In this document: piece by piece, positions 39,701-46,493 of the stretch
Layout of the letters: the number at the start of each line of letters is the position of its first letter
Numbering within the stretch: position 1 is the stretch's first letter
DNA from: Mobilisporobacter senegalensis
GTDB taxonomy: Bacteria; Bacillota; Clostridia; Lachnospirales; Lachnospiraceae
Direction of reading: 5' to 3'
Assembly: GCF_003752155.1 (NCBI RefSeq)
Contig: NZ_RJVG01000007.1
Span: forward strand, 1 to 64,000
Length of the DNA: 64,000 nucleotides
Made by a program: the position numbers and the translations under genes
Notes under the pieces: generated by a model
What the model saw: only the letters and a program-made list of their open reading frames with translations
What the model was told of the DNA's origin: nothing
Databases searched by the model: none

Positions 39701-39795
39701 TAAAGCATCATGAGAACAAGGCAGGCAAGAATAATCAAAATTATGATTACTCTTGTTATTTCTGGCATATTTATTATAAAAACTGATTCATCCAT
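33721..39795 (-). CDS. cyclic beta-1,2-glucan synthase, N-terminal part (GT84 plus glycoamylase-like domain)
   Basis: A 2,024-residue membrane protein resembling NdvB/Cgs. An N-terminal TM (about 10-28) precedes a cytosolic region. TMs lie near 425-480, the GT84 transferase domain near 520-830 (TLDADTNLIRD near 651 and RWIRGDWQLFPW near 801), and more TMs near 845-885 and 955-1005. A glycoamylase-like domain (PF10091, now linked to GH189 cyclisation) covers about 1080-1510 with SWSGTMFEYLMP and MAHHQGMNL. A beta-sandwich ends the protein. The GH94 part of full-length Cgs is missing and is encoded by the next gene. The start is ATG or the GTG just before it; AAGGAG is 14 or 11 bases away. Confidence 0.88.
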   Translation of the reverse strand: MDESVFIINMPEITRVIIILIILACLVLMMLYFRFNHYRKRVNIKSIGITDKFGPKEWEQQMRDLALDHKDVKPMRFNFVLDDYNQIAYKRLNRIRNNISGVSADIIALIPAARWLFDNFQMLYREIKNVRNSGTSYEILPILRNKEFGGFPRIYIVAKRMVALSGGHLNEDNIEIMLKAYQSEIHLTDKELWALPEMIKFCLLESIIEVAEDIINIINVKNQADKYVKGKIGEGQEIRDINIFLRDIETNCKDNYSFHSHVIYLLKNMSYDDISLQEYLDYYFPSNSRQIKPSNIFLEEGKIESYLETNIRALIVSLREINEVDAEKFFGEFSYLEQILSKDPTGVYKNMDPESKGMYRGVIVKLSLRYRISEEKIVNDCLELAMEGTEELYGSRHVGFYLLGKGYPILKAKVLNHKRPKNLTVKKNVIGFCYFVTLFFILFCLCYFINFMLNRYGIKEESYDNIISIIITIPLLFGISLEITNFLFTRRIRVKKIPSYDYLKEIPDNARTFVVMPVIISSKEQGLEYFERLEKHYLANRQPNLFFALLLDYADSDEACKPEDEFIKNALINRTNELNNKYPSELKRFCLFIRERKWNEFEKCYMGWERKRGKLEEFNGLLTETKIEDTTFTTAICDHSLLKTFKYIITLDADTNLIRDNAAKLVGLIDHPLNSPMLDPENKKLKEGYVIIQPSVRNHIVDKKGSHFAEIFGGQSGLAHYSSVISDIYQDIFNAGIYIGKGIYDVQAFHTLLHNVIPENSVLSHDLLESCYAKTAFSSSAKVMDTFPNSVISYVKREHRWIRGDWQLFPWLFKGKDKNGRGLDLLSKWKIFDNLRRSIVPLSKVLFIIINLLFIPKIYYLWLPFVFFGDIFNFIILIFSIIKQKILRPKLALVYLGFFRELGTMIFRAFMELILTPYRAYIATDAMIRTLYRVLISKRNLLMWNTSENVDASVVNTLKGYFRMMWSSFIPAIIILALMLIMDIPFIGVILYGVLIVIWVMAFYMAYQISQPKERMSELNQEEDNELLLDTARRTWQFFKDFTVKENNWLCPDNYQEGNIKKISDKTSPTNIGLQFLSIISARDFGFLTLSSTLNLVENLINTVVKLPKWNGHLYNWYHIKSLEILNPAYISTVDSGNFLGHLLALKNGLLEQIDNPVFSKNLMKEFRITHRFSNYDSKLKDDYEKIEDFLEDITDIWDDLYSRDLKPHEDPRWSKELLSIIESMVYEIGGLKLKETKFTAYPTLKELAKEDNKNAKAMMDKIHRICKQIDTILGDVDFGFLYNERRHLFHIGYHVSSHNLDAGCYDLMASESLLTSFLAIALGKVPLRHWYKLGRPLTMVKGIPCLVSWSGTMFEYLMPNLVLREYEGSVFTETSKAAVLQQMNYAKEMGIPWGISESQYYRFDLNSNYQYKAFGVPKLRLQPVRQNSMVVTPYATMLALEYAGEDCLINLKRLMGLGVFGEYGFYEAIDYNNPNAIEMTPYCIVKSFMAHHQGMNLIAINNYVNQGIIRKRFHAEPMIRATEVLLEEKRQSHLISIAKRGYTIGIGKIHLREEIYNNRYVNNVAPRIPVTNYLSNNRYSLMITSDGDGFSSYRNMMLYRWRADLYANSGNYIYIKDMTKGKYFSTTYHPTRKEPDEYQVVFSPHQAEFKRVDRDITTHTLVTLSPDYNIEIRKVSITNRGRESKQFEITSYLEVVSDSHLAELSHPAFNKLFIESEFMEEQSIFLSKRRSNKKEENPYIVHMVKTSKELLKKVEHENDRLKFIGRNNTLENPDVIVKSLSLSNQSGFCNDPIMSLRVNISLKEGETACVSFITGVCQSREEAIKIGDELNIPYGIDDTIEKFRLQSDIELKYLEITKPQLNAFQDLISPIFYPSNYYRGPEENIRRNFKNQSFLWKFGVSGDNPIMLLRVRNMKDAGLIKDVLRAYEYLRINRVLVDLIILSEAKHGYMQELDDLINDLTSSLRIYDGDNEKPSLFMLHSYQMIPAEIDLLYTVARVVFSRRTGIYFRNIKENLNELLVEDN

Positions 39796-39984
39796 CACAA
39801 TAACGAACACTCCTTATTTTTTATGAAATAATTCAAATTTTTTTATACAAACCTTTCCTGTTAGTGTGACTATTTTTCCAATACTTTATTCTTTTATCTA
39901 ATGAGTCATTTCCTATTTACACACTATCCTATGAAATCTTTGGTTTTTATTAATACTAATTTAATGATTTTCATCAAATTATAA

Positions 39985-40012
39985 TTGTTATATCAAATGA
40001 ATATGGTATAAT
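39985..40012 (+). promoter_or_regulatory. sigma-A-like promoter of the chemotaxis receptor
   Basis: TTGTTA (39985-39990) and TATAAT (40007-40012) are 16 bp apart on the plus strand. This leaves a leader of about 145 nt, which contains an AGGAGG at 40082-40087 not used by the receptor. The rest of the 368-bp divergent region (39796-40163) holds no clear promoter for the glucan synthase. Confidence 0.6.
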
Positions 40013-40163
40013 TTTTATTGCTCATCAAAATATATTTAATTATATTTCTAGTATTGGAACTACGATCTAAAAAATATGCATAGGAGGATGATATCAAAAT
40101 CACTAATTATCATAATATTCAATTTGATTTAATAAACATCATAAAAATAAGGCAGGTAAACTA

Positions 40164-41444
40164 ATGAAAAAAATCAAAAATACATCCATTCGTACAAGAA
40201 TTATGTTTTTAATCTTTTTTGCTATCATCTTATCAAGTATAGGAATACTCGTAAGTATTTCTGACTCCAGTAATATTAATGTATTCAACTATTTTACCGG
40301 TAGTAATGCAATAGAGTTATTAACTAATATTTTGTTCTTTGAAGTAATTGCAGCTATTGTCTCTGAATTCTTTATTATCAGACCTGTTAAAAAAGGGATC
40401 ATGCTTGCAGATTCCATAGCAGATAATGATTTGTCCGTCCACGTTGAAGCAAAGCATTCCGGAGAGGCGGGACAATTAATTCATTCCCTCCAACAAGCCC
40501 AGGATAATTTAAGAAACCTGATAACACAAATTCAGGATTCCTCAGGTAAAATTAATGTTTCTTCGGAAGATTTAGATAAAATTATTGATAAGGCAAATAG
40601 CCAGGTAAAAGAAATTAATGCAGGAATCGGGCAGTTGATATCTCAATCATACCTGAATGCAGAAAATGTAAAAGAGTTTTCAAAAGCTATTAATGAAATA
40701 ACCAGTAATTCACAAAATACTGCTGAACTTTCAGCAGAAATCTCTGACTACACTACTGAAGTAATGAATGCAGCCGCAGAGGGAAAGACTTCAGTTGATT
40801 CAGTAGTAGAGGCTATATATGAACTCTCAGATAATTCTAAAAAAGTAAATAATGAAGTAATTGGACTGGAAGAACAAAGTAATAAAATCAATGATATTCT
40901 TAATATTATTTCTCAGATTTCCAATCAAACGAATCTATTAGCCTTAAATGCCGCAATAGAAGCTGCACGTGCCGGTGAGGCTGGCAAAGGATTTTCTGTT
41001 GTTGCTGAGGAAATTAGAAAGCTTGCTGAAGATACCAATAGTTCTTTAGCTGACATTGACAATCTTATAAAGGACATGAAAAATAAAACTTCTAATGTAG
41101 TTACGGCGGTTGCGATTACGGAAGAAAAAATTGAAATAGGTGTGTCACAATCAAATCTGGTTAAAGATAATATTAATAAGATCATAGAACGTATGGAAAA
41201 AACATTCACAATGTTAAAAGACATTACATATGGTGTATCCAATCAGGCTGCTTCTCTTGAAGAGATGACTGCAACTATAGAAAATATTAATTCTTCCATT
41301 GACTCTGGTTTAAATATTTCCAATACGATACAAGAAAAATTAAAAAATCAAGAGATCCTTTTCAAAAATATAGATGATACTTCTGATGAATTAGTTATTT
41401 TATCGGAAGATATGAATAAGCTTACCAATGTTTTTAAACTATAA
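40164..41444 (+). CDS. methyl-accepting chemotaxis protein
   Basis: A 426-residue receptor. Two membrane helices (about 14-34 and 48-70) are separated by only a short loop, so there is no real extracellular domain. A HAMP-like segment (about 70-120) leads to the signalling coiled coil. The hairpin tip is intact: [21 protein letters not shown] then [11 protein letters not shown] near 258-292. Its input must be intramembrane or cytoplasmic. It is divergent from the glucan synthase, and no other chemotaxis genes are nearby. The leader and RBS (AGGCAGG) are weak. Confidence 0.93.
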   Translation: MKKIKNTSIRTRIMFLIFFAIILSSIGILVSISDSSNINVFNYFTGSNAIELLTNILFFEVIAAIVSEFFIIRPVKKGIMLADSIADNDLSVHVEAKHSGEAGQLIHSLQQAQDNLRNLITQIQDSSGKINVSSEDLDKIIDKANSQVKEINAGIGQLISQSYLNAENVKEFSKAINEITSNSQNTAELSAEISDYTTEVMNAAAEGKTSVDSVVEAIYELSDNSKKVNNEVIGLEEQSNKINDILNIISQISNQTNLLALNAAIEAARAGEAGKGFSVVAEEIRKLAEDTNSSLADIDNLIKDMKNKTSNVVTAVAITEEKIEIGVSQSNLVKDNINKIIERMEKTFTMLKDITYGVSNQAASLEEMTATIENINSSIDSGLNISNTIQEKLKNQEILFKNIDDTSDELVILSEDMNKLTNVFKL

Positions 41445-41509
41445 TTAAAGAATCCATAATATCATAAATCCAATCCCTGTCATTCAATTTTAGGAGCAGG
41501 AACTCAATG

Positions 41510-41555
41510 AAAATGGAGAACAGACGTTTCTAAATAAATGTCTGCTCTCCATTTT
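41510..41555. terminator. bidirectional terminator between convergent genes
   Basis: GAAAATGGAGA...CAGAC pairs with GTCTG...TCTCCATTTTC (41510-41555) through about 18 bp with one mismatch. It lies between the receptor (+) and the DUF3810 gene (-). Confidence 0.85.
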
Positions 41556-41558
41556 CAC

Positions 41559-42773
41559 TTATCGGTAATATGCAATCAAAAGATCCACCATCCGATTATA
41601 GCTCTTAATACCATCTGATTGTCCATTTGCATTTAAATATGTATTGTTAACTTTTTCTGAAATCTTCGATACTGTTCCTTTATATTTATTCCAGAACTGG
41701 TTGTTTTCCTTTAGATCCGCTATAACTTCCTGGTTCAGATGATTTCGTACTTCCTGATATGCGTTTACATCAATACGGTAAAGAAGATTTGTACTATAGA
41801 TCCAAGACATAAGGGAACCACTATACCTAAATACAGGGTCATCTATGGATATGCAGGCGAGATAGGCAATAAAGTTTGCCTCATCTTCACGCATAAACCC
41901 TTTAGTGTGGCTTAGCTCATGACAGATAGTAAAGGGAATATTATAAGGTACTATATCCTTATTGTAATTTGCCTCCATTGTAAATGGAGTAAAAACTCCA
42001 CTGATATGTTCATAGGAAAGAACCCATGAAAATAAAAGTGGCTTAGGGTCCGGATAATAGCCAGCCAGTATATCATATTTTTTACCTGCAGCATTCATTG
42101 CTTCAATGGCCTTTCCTTCTATATCAGTATCAATGATAAATATCCCCTGATCATTTCTTTCAATTAAATTTGACCATTGATTTACATCTTCCGTCAGTCT
42201 CATACATAACTGTTTTAAATCCATAAGGTTATAATCTTTTTGATCCAATTCCAGATAATCAGATAATGTATCTCTATAATAATTGATTCCAGCATTCAAT
42301 GTAAAAATCAAGAATAATAAAGATGCCAAAAGAGCCACTCTCAAACTCAGTCTGATCACATTTGCAGCAAATCTATCCTGCTTATTAACTTTATCTCCTA
42401 ATATATGTTTTTTCTTTCTTATAATCAAACAGATAACAACTCTGAATATGTATAAAACCATATATCCTATCCCAAATAATAATATCATTTCTAAAACCGA
42501 AAATTGAAAAATCGAACTGACCCGTCCAAATGTATTTAGCCAGATTGGGTATATATTTTGGGAATACCAGTCTGCAAATCCATTTACATTTATGGCAGAC
42601 CATTTAAGAATTAAACTTAACGCTACAAAAAATGAGCTTAATCCCATATATATGAATATTTCCTTTAATGTTACAGATTCTTTGCTGACTATTGGGCTAT
42701 CAGTATATATCGTCTCTGAAATCCAACTATTACTCTCTTCTAAATATTTATTATTGATGTAAGTTTTATTCAT
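41559..42773 (-). CDS. DUF3810-family membrane protein with HExxH motif
   Basis: A 404-residue membrane protein. Three TMs lie near 38-60, 88-115 and 140-165. The extracytoplasmic or cytosolic C-terminal part contains ICHELSHTKGFMREDEANF near 275-295, an HExxH zinc-site followed by a glutamate 13 residues later, as in gluzincin metallopeptidases. This is the hallmark of DUF3810. Peptidase activity is inferred, not known. The ATG at 42773 has GAGG seven bases upstream; the ATG two codons earlier is too close. It is divergent from the GH25 lysozyme. Confidence 0.85.
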   Translation of the reverse strand: MNKTYINNKYLEESNSWISETIYTDSPIVSKESVTLKEIFIYMGLSSFFVALSLILKWSAINVNGFADWYSQNIYPIWLNTFGRVSSIFQFSVLEMILLFGIGYMVLYIFRVVICLIIRKKKHILGDKVNKQDRFAANVIRLSLRVALLASLLFLIFTLNAGINYYRDTLSDYLELDQKDYNLMDLKQLCMRLTEDVNQWSNLIERNDQGIFIIDTDIEGKAIEAMNAAGKKYDILAGYYPDPKPLLFSWVLSYEHISGVFTPFTMEANYNKDIVPYNIPFTICHELSHTKGFMREDEANFIAYLACISIDDPVFRYSGSLMSWIYSTNLLYRIDVNAYQEVRNHLNQEVIADLKENNQFWNKYKGTVSKISEKVNNTYLNANGQSDGIKSYNRMVDLLIAYYR

Positions 42774-43098
42774 AAGCATTCCTCATCTTGTGATTTATCA
42801 GAAATCTAGTAACATATGCATTGCTAAATATAGAAAAGAAAAATATTCCTTATATATAAGTTATAGGAATATTTCTTTTCAGTCCATTAATTTATATATA
42901 TTTACTAAAATTATAGCATGTCATTAAAACTATAACAATCGGAATACAATGGTAACTCTCCTCCTACTAATTTAATAATTTATTTCAATATTGGATATTA
43001 AATAATGTACTTATCAAAATACAGGTTAAAGTAAATAAAAATAGGAACAGATACAATTATATTATCACGGATTGTTTTACATTTTTTGGTGTTAAATG
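42774..43098. other. divergent intergenic region with a hairpin
   Basis: This 325-base stretch has no convincing gene. A hairpin at 42834-42879 pairs GAAA(AA)TATTCC with GGAATATTTC and has a T-rich flank, although no gene ends there. On the minus strand, AGGAGGAGAG near 42960 precedes a 12-codon frame (TTG start) that ends before the hairpin. Whether this is a leader peptide or a relic cannot be decided. Confidence 0.4.
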
Positions 43099-43127
43099 TT
43101 GATTCTTGATTCTTATTAATTTATACT
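43099..43127 (+). promoter_or_regulatory. sigma-A promoter of the GH25 gene
   Basis: TTGATT (43099-43104) and TATACT (43122-43127) are 17 bp apart on the plus strand, leaving a leader of about 75 nt. Confidence 0.62.
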
Positions 43128-43208
43128 GTAACTATCATACTAATAATATATAGCTCAAATTATAAATTTTAATATTAATTTTTAATCATTCAAATATGAG
43201 GTGTAATA

Positions 43209-43940
43209 ATGAAAAAAAGAATAGTGAGATATCTACGTATATTTTTCTTCTTATTATTGTTATCATTTGTAATTCTATTGGTGAATGGAACTATTTGGAT
43301 TAATGAGCCTAGTTTAAAAAGATATCCAGTAAGGGGAGTTGATGCTTCTCATTACCAAGGCGATATAAATTGGTCAACAATATCAAACCAAAACATTACA
43401 TTTGCATTTATAAAAGCAACAGAAGGAAGCAAAAGCCAAGATGAATATTTTCATAAGAATTGGGCAAATATCGGGAATACTCAGATCTTGAGAGGCGCAT
43501 ATCATTTTTTTAGCTTTGATTCTGATGGAATCAAACAGGCTAAAAACTATATTTCTGTTGTCCCTATTTCAGAAAATATGTTACCACCAGTAGTAGATGT
43601 GGAATTTTATGGAGATAAAAAAAAGAATAAACCTGATGCACCAGATGTTCGAAACGAATTAGATATTTTATTAAATGAATTAGAAGAACATTATGGTCAA
43701 AAACCTATTATTTACACTACAATGAATGTATATAACATATATATTAAAGGCTATTATGATACTTATCCATTATGGATAAGAAATATTTATTATAAGCCAT
43801 TTTTATTTAATAATAGAAAATGGTTGTTTTGGCAATATTCGGACAAAGAGACTCTTGATGGATATGTTGGAACTGAAAAATATATCGATATGAATATTTT
43901 TAATGGAGATTTAGAAGCTTTTAAAAAATTATATAACTAA
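43209..43940 (+). CDS. GH25 lysozyme-type muramidase
   Basis: A 243-residue exported or membrane-anchored peptidoglycan hydrolase that cuts MurNAc-GlcNAc bonds. An N-terminal hydrophobic segment (about 9-29) without a clear cleavage site suggests an anchor. The GH25 barrel starts at GVDASHYQGDINW (Asp near residue 45), with FIKATEG, the acidic pair in PVVDVE near 123-128, and WQYS near 214. There is no cell-wall-binding domain. AGGTG lies five bases before the ATG. It may serve wall turnover; it has no phage neighbours. Confidence 0.94.
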   Translation: MKKRIVRYLRIFFFLLLLSFVILLVNGTIWINEPSLKRYPVRGVDASHYQGDINWSTISNQNITFAFIKATEGSKSQDEYFHKNWANIGNTQILRGAYHFFSFDSDGIKQAKNYISVVPISENMLPPVVDVEFYGDKKKNKPDAPDVRNELDILLNELEEHYGQKPIIYTTMNVYNIYIKGYYDTYPLWIRNIYYKPFLFNNRKWLFWQYSDKETLDGYVGTEKYIDMNIFNGDLEAFKKLYN

Positions 43941-43962
43941 AATTTGTTTCAAATTAGCGTAC

Positions 43963-44189
43963 TTAAAATTTATAAGTAATAAATCTCATAGCTAATAGTC
44001 CTAATAATACAATGCATATTGTCCCAATCAAGGCTAATATATTGAGACTTTTGTTTTCTCTTTCAATATTATAGAAAACACAATATAAAATCCAATTCCT
44101 ATAACACCTCCAAGTGTATTGCTAATAAAATCTGTTATATCAGTTCCTCCAATTGCAAATAGGAATTGTAATAGTTCAAGTATATGATA
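43963..44189 (-). pseudogene. VanZ-family C-terminal remnant
   Basis: On the minus strand an open frame without a start reads LELLQFLFAIGGTDITDFIS, then NTLGGVIGIGFYIVFSIIL and a final hydrophobic helix, ending at TAA 43963-43965. This matches the last third of VanZ-like membrane proteins. A stop codon at 44190-44192 closes the frame upstream and no N-terminal half is seen. It lies between the lysozyme and the yebC terminator. Confidence 0.72.
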
Positions 44190-44227
44190 TTAAATTCCCA
44201 ATTCCAAACTACTGCTTCTAAACTCAT

Positions 44228-44270
44228 AAAAAAACCTCCTGTTATATCACCAGTGATGATATACGGAGGT
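44228..44270 (-). terminator. rho-independent terminator of yebC
   Basis: CCTCC (44235-44239) pairs with GGAGG (44265-44269) and TATATCA/TGATATA extends the stem; T7 follows on the minus strand. The AGGAGG here forms a stem and is not a ribosome binding site, although it precedes an ATG. Confidence 0.82.
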
Positions 44271-44293
44271 AAAAGTAGTAGGGCTGCTTCAGC

Positions 44294-45022
44294 CTACTCA
44301 TCCCAGTTATGGTACACCTGTTGCACATCGTCGTCTTCATCTAGCAGATCAAGAATACGATTCATTGATTTTAAGTCTTTTTCATCATTAAGTTCAACAT
44401 ATGTTTGAGGTATCATAGTTACTTCAGCCTGAGCCATTGGAATTTTGGCTTCTTCTAATTTCTCTCTCACTTCACTGAAGCTTTCCGGATCCGTAATGAT
44501 TTCAAAGCTATCTTCTTCTTCCGCAAAATCCTCTGCACCAGCATCTAAAGCAATCATCATAAGTTCATCTGCTTCTAAAGTGCATTCCTCTTTGTCAATA
44601 ATAATTTGTCCTTTTTTATCAAACATAAAAGAAACGCAGCCTGGTGTTCCAACATTACCATTTCCCTTGGTGAATGCATTTCTGACGTTGGAAGCTGTTC
44701 TGTTCTTATTGTCTGTTAATGCATCAACAATAATGGCTGTTCCATTTGGACCGTAGCCTTCATAAGATACATATTCATAATTTACTGAGTTAGCATCCCC
44801 TGCTGCTTTTTTAATTCCCCTGTCAATCGTATCATTCGGCATATTATTTGCTTTTGCTTTCGCGATAACATCCCGTAATCTGCTATTATTAGCAGGATCA
44901 GCTCCGCCTTCTTTTACTGCGACTGCAATTTCCCTGCCAAGAATTGTGAATATTTTTCCTTTTGCAGCATCATTTTTTTCTTTCTTATGTTTAATATTGG
45001 CAAACTTTGAATGTCCTGACAT
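44294..45022 (-). CDS. yebC: YebC/PmpR-family protein
   Basis: A 242-residue protein of the YebC family (PF01709), described as a transcription regulator and more recently, for some members, as a ribosome-associated translation factor. It opens with the hallmark MSGHSKFANIKHKKEKNDAA and contains the NMPNDTIDRGIKKA helix and GTAIIVDALTDNKNRT strand. Length and domains are normal. It lies downstream of argR (97 bp), followed by a strong terminator. Confidence 0.95.
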   Translation of the reverse strand: MSGHSKFANIKHKKEKNDAAKGKIFTILGREIAVAVKEGGADPANNSRLRDVIAKAKANNMPNDTIDRGIKKAAGDANSVNYEYVSYEGYGPNGTAIIVDALTDNKNRTASNVRNAFTKGNGNVGTPGCVSFMFDKKGQIIIDKEECTLEADELMMIALDAGAEDFAEEEDSFEIITDPESFSEVREKLEEAKIPMAQAEVTMIPQTYVELNDEKDLKSMNRILDLLDEDDDVQQVYHNWDE

Positions 45023-45119
45023 ACTTATTCTCCTTTTAACTACTTTATATAACTTTAATATTCTATCACTATTTTTTTTGACTTACAACCCTATAATCCC
45101 AATGTTTATCAACAGAAAA

Positions 45120-45599
45120 TCAGGCTTCGTCAAAGTTTCCTATACTTTTGGAAGTAACTATCTTATTAAGTTTTTCCATAACTCTGATAGCTTCCTCATT
45201 GCTTCGAACGGCACACATAATTGTATCATCACCTGCAATGCAGCCTACAATCCCATCGAAATGAAGGGCATCCAGTGCAGCAGCAACAGCCATTGCCATT
45301 CCTGAAATAGATTTGATAACTATTATATTCTGAGCAATGTCCATAGAAACAAAACCATCACGGAGCACTCTCACAAACTTTTCATTTAAACCAGATTCCT
45401 GATTCTTAAGTACGATATATTTCTGACGTCCACTATCAATAGCTACTTTCGTTAACTTCAATTCCCTTATATCTCTTGAAATAGTAGCCTGTGTTACATG
45501 ATAGCCTGCATGCTCTAACAGATCTGCTAATTCTTCTTGTGTTTCAATATCATTATTGTTGATTAATTCAATAATTTTAGTTTGTCTTCCAATTTTCAT
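45120..45599 (-). CDS. argR: arginine repressor ArgR
   Basis: A 159-residue arginine-dependent repressor. The N-terminal winged helix (1-70) contains VTQATISRDIRELKL and the C-terminal domain (about 80-150) contains GCIAGDDTIMCAV, which binds arginine in the hexamer. Its ATG overlaps the nadK stop in TAATG, indicating coupling. In many clostridia recN follows directly; here yebC and about 22 kb of other genes intervene. Confidence 0.96.
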   Translation of the reverse strand: MKIGRQTKIIELINNNDIETQEELADLLEHAGYHVTQATISRDIRELKLTKVAIDSGRQKYIVLKNQESGLNEKFVRVLRDGFVSMDIAQNIIVIKSISGMAMAVAAALDALHFDGIVGCIAGDDTIMCAVRSNEEAIRVMEKLNKIVTSKSIGNFDEA

Positions 45600-46465
45600 T
45601 ATTCTTTATCCTCCCCAAGTTTCGTTCTTAGTAAATCAAAAAAACCATTATTATTTACTTTAATTAATTTTGTTTTTTTCTTTCCTTTTGTTATTTCAAC
45701 TGCATCACCAGTCTGTAATTCCATCCTAAGTCTGCCATCTAAGGATATAATAGCTTCATCCGGATTCTTTGACCTTTTTCCTAATTCAATACGTATCTTG
45801 TCTTCTTGCGATACAATGATGCTTCTATTAAATAAAGCATGTGGACATATTGGAGTAATTATCATTACCTTGGAATATGGGGCAACAATCGGGCCACCTG
45901 CAGAGAGATTATAACCGGTCGATCCTGTTGGTGTTGATATAATGATGCCATCACATAAATATGTATTTGCAACCTCATCATTTACATAAATCTTAACCCG
46001 AATCAGGCCGGAAGTACCTTTTTTATTTATTACAAAGTCATTCAAGGCATATCCGCTATATACTTCTTTCTCATTACAAAATATACTTCCTTCCAACATT
46101 AACCTTGACTCAATTTTATAATTTCCATCAAATAGTGCGTCTAGAGACTCATGTATCATATTCTGCTCAATCTCTGTAAGAAATCCTAATGTTCCAAGAT
46201 TTACACCAACAATAGGAATATCATTGGAAACCAGATCACTTGCAGCAAGAATCATTGTACCGTCTCCTCCTAAAACAATGGCGCAATCCATATCATCAGG
46301 AATTTCGGAAGGCAGGATAAATCCTTCCTTTCGATATAAATCAATATTCTCATTTACTGCCACAACATACTTCTTTTTATGTGCAGTAAGGTAATCCATT
46401 ATCATATGTGTGATCTGGAATTTTTCATCCTTTTCCACATTAGTAATTATGCAAAATTTATCCAT
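45599..46465 (-). CDS. nadK: NAD kinase
   Basis: A 288-residue kinase that makes NADP from NAD. The catalytic GGDGT motif lies near residue 63, with NLGTLGFL and the diagnostic PTGSTGYNLSAGGP near 173. Length and order are typical. It lies 29 bp after tlyA and overlaps argR by one base. Confidence 0.97.
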   Translation of the reverse strand: MDKFCIITNVEKDEKFQITHMIMDYLTAHKKKYVVAVNENIDLYRKEGFILPSEIPDDMDCAIVLGGDGTMILAASDLVSNDIPIVGVNLGTLGFLTEIEQNMIHESLDALFDGNYKIESRLMLEGSIFCNEKEVYSGYALNDFVINKKGTSGLIRVKIYVNDEVANTYLCDGIIISTPTGSTGYNLSAGGPIVAPYSKVMIITPICPHALFNRSIIVSQEDKIRIELGKRSKNPDEAIISLDGRLRMELQTGDAVEITKGKKKTKLIKVNNNGFFDLLRTKLGEDKE

Positions 46466-46493
46466 TTTTTTCTCCTACATATAGTAATTATCT

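Noticed and set aside
40013-40163. Possible c-di-GMP riboswitch before the chemotaxis receptor
   Set aside because: None of the conserved GEMM core elements could be found; the AGGAGG there directly abuts an ATG and opens only a 14-codon frame.
43209-43940. GH25 lysozyme as part of a prophage
   Set aside because: No holin, tail, terminase or integrase genes lie nearby, and the protein has a membrane anchor, so a cellular role is more likely.
44190-44240. AGGAGG followed by ATG on the minus strand before the VanZ relic
   Set aside because: The AGGAGG is the 3' arm of the yebC terminator and the frame stops after about 30 codons without similarity to anything.
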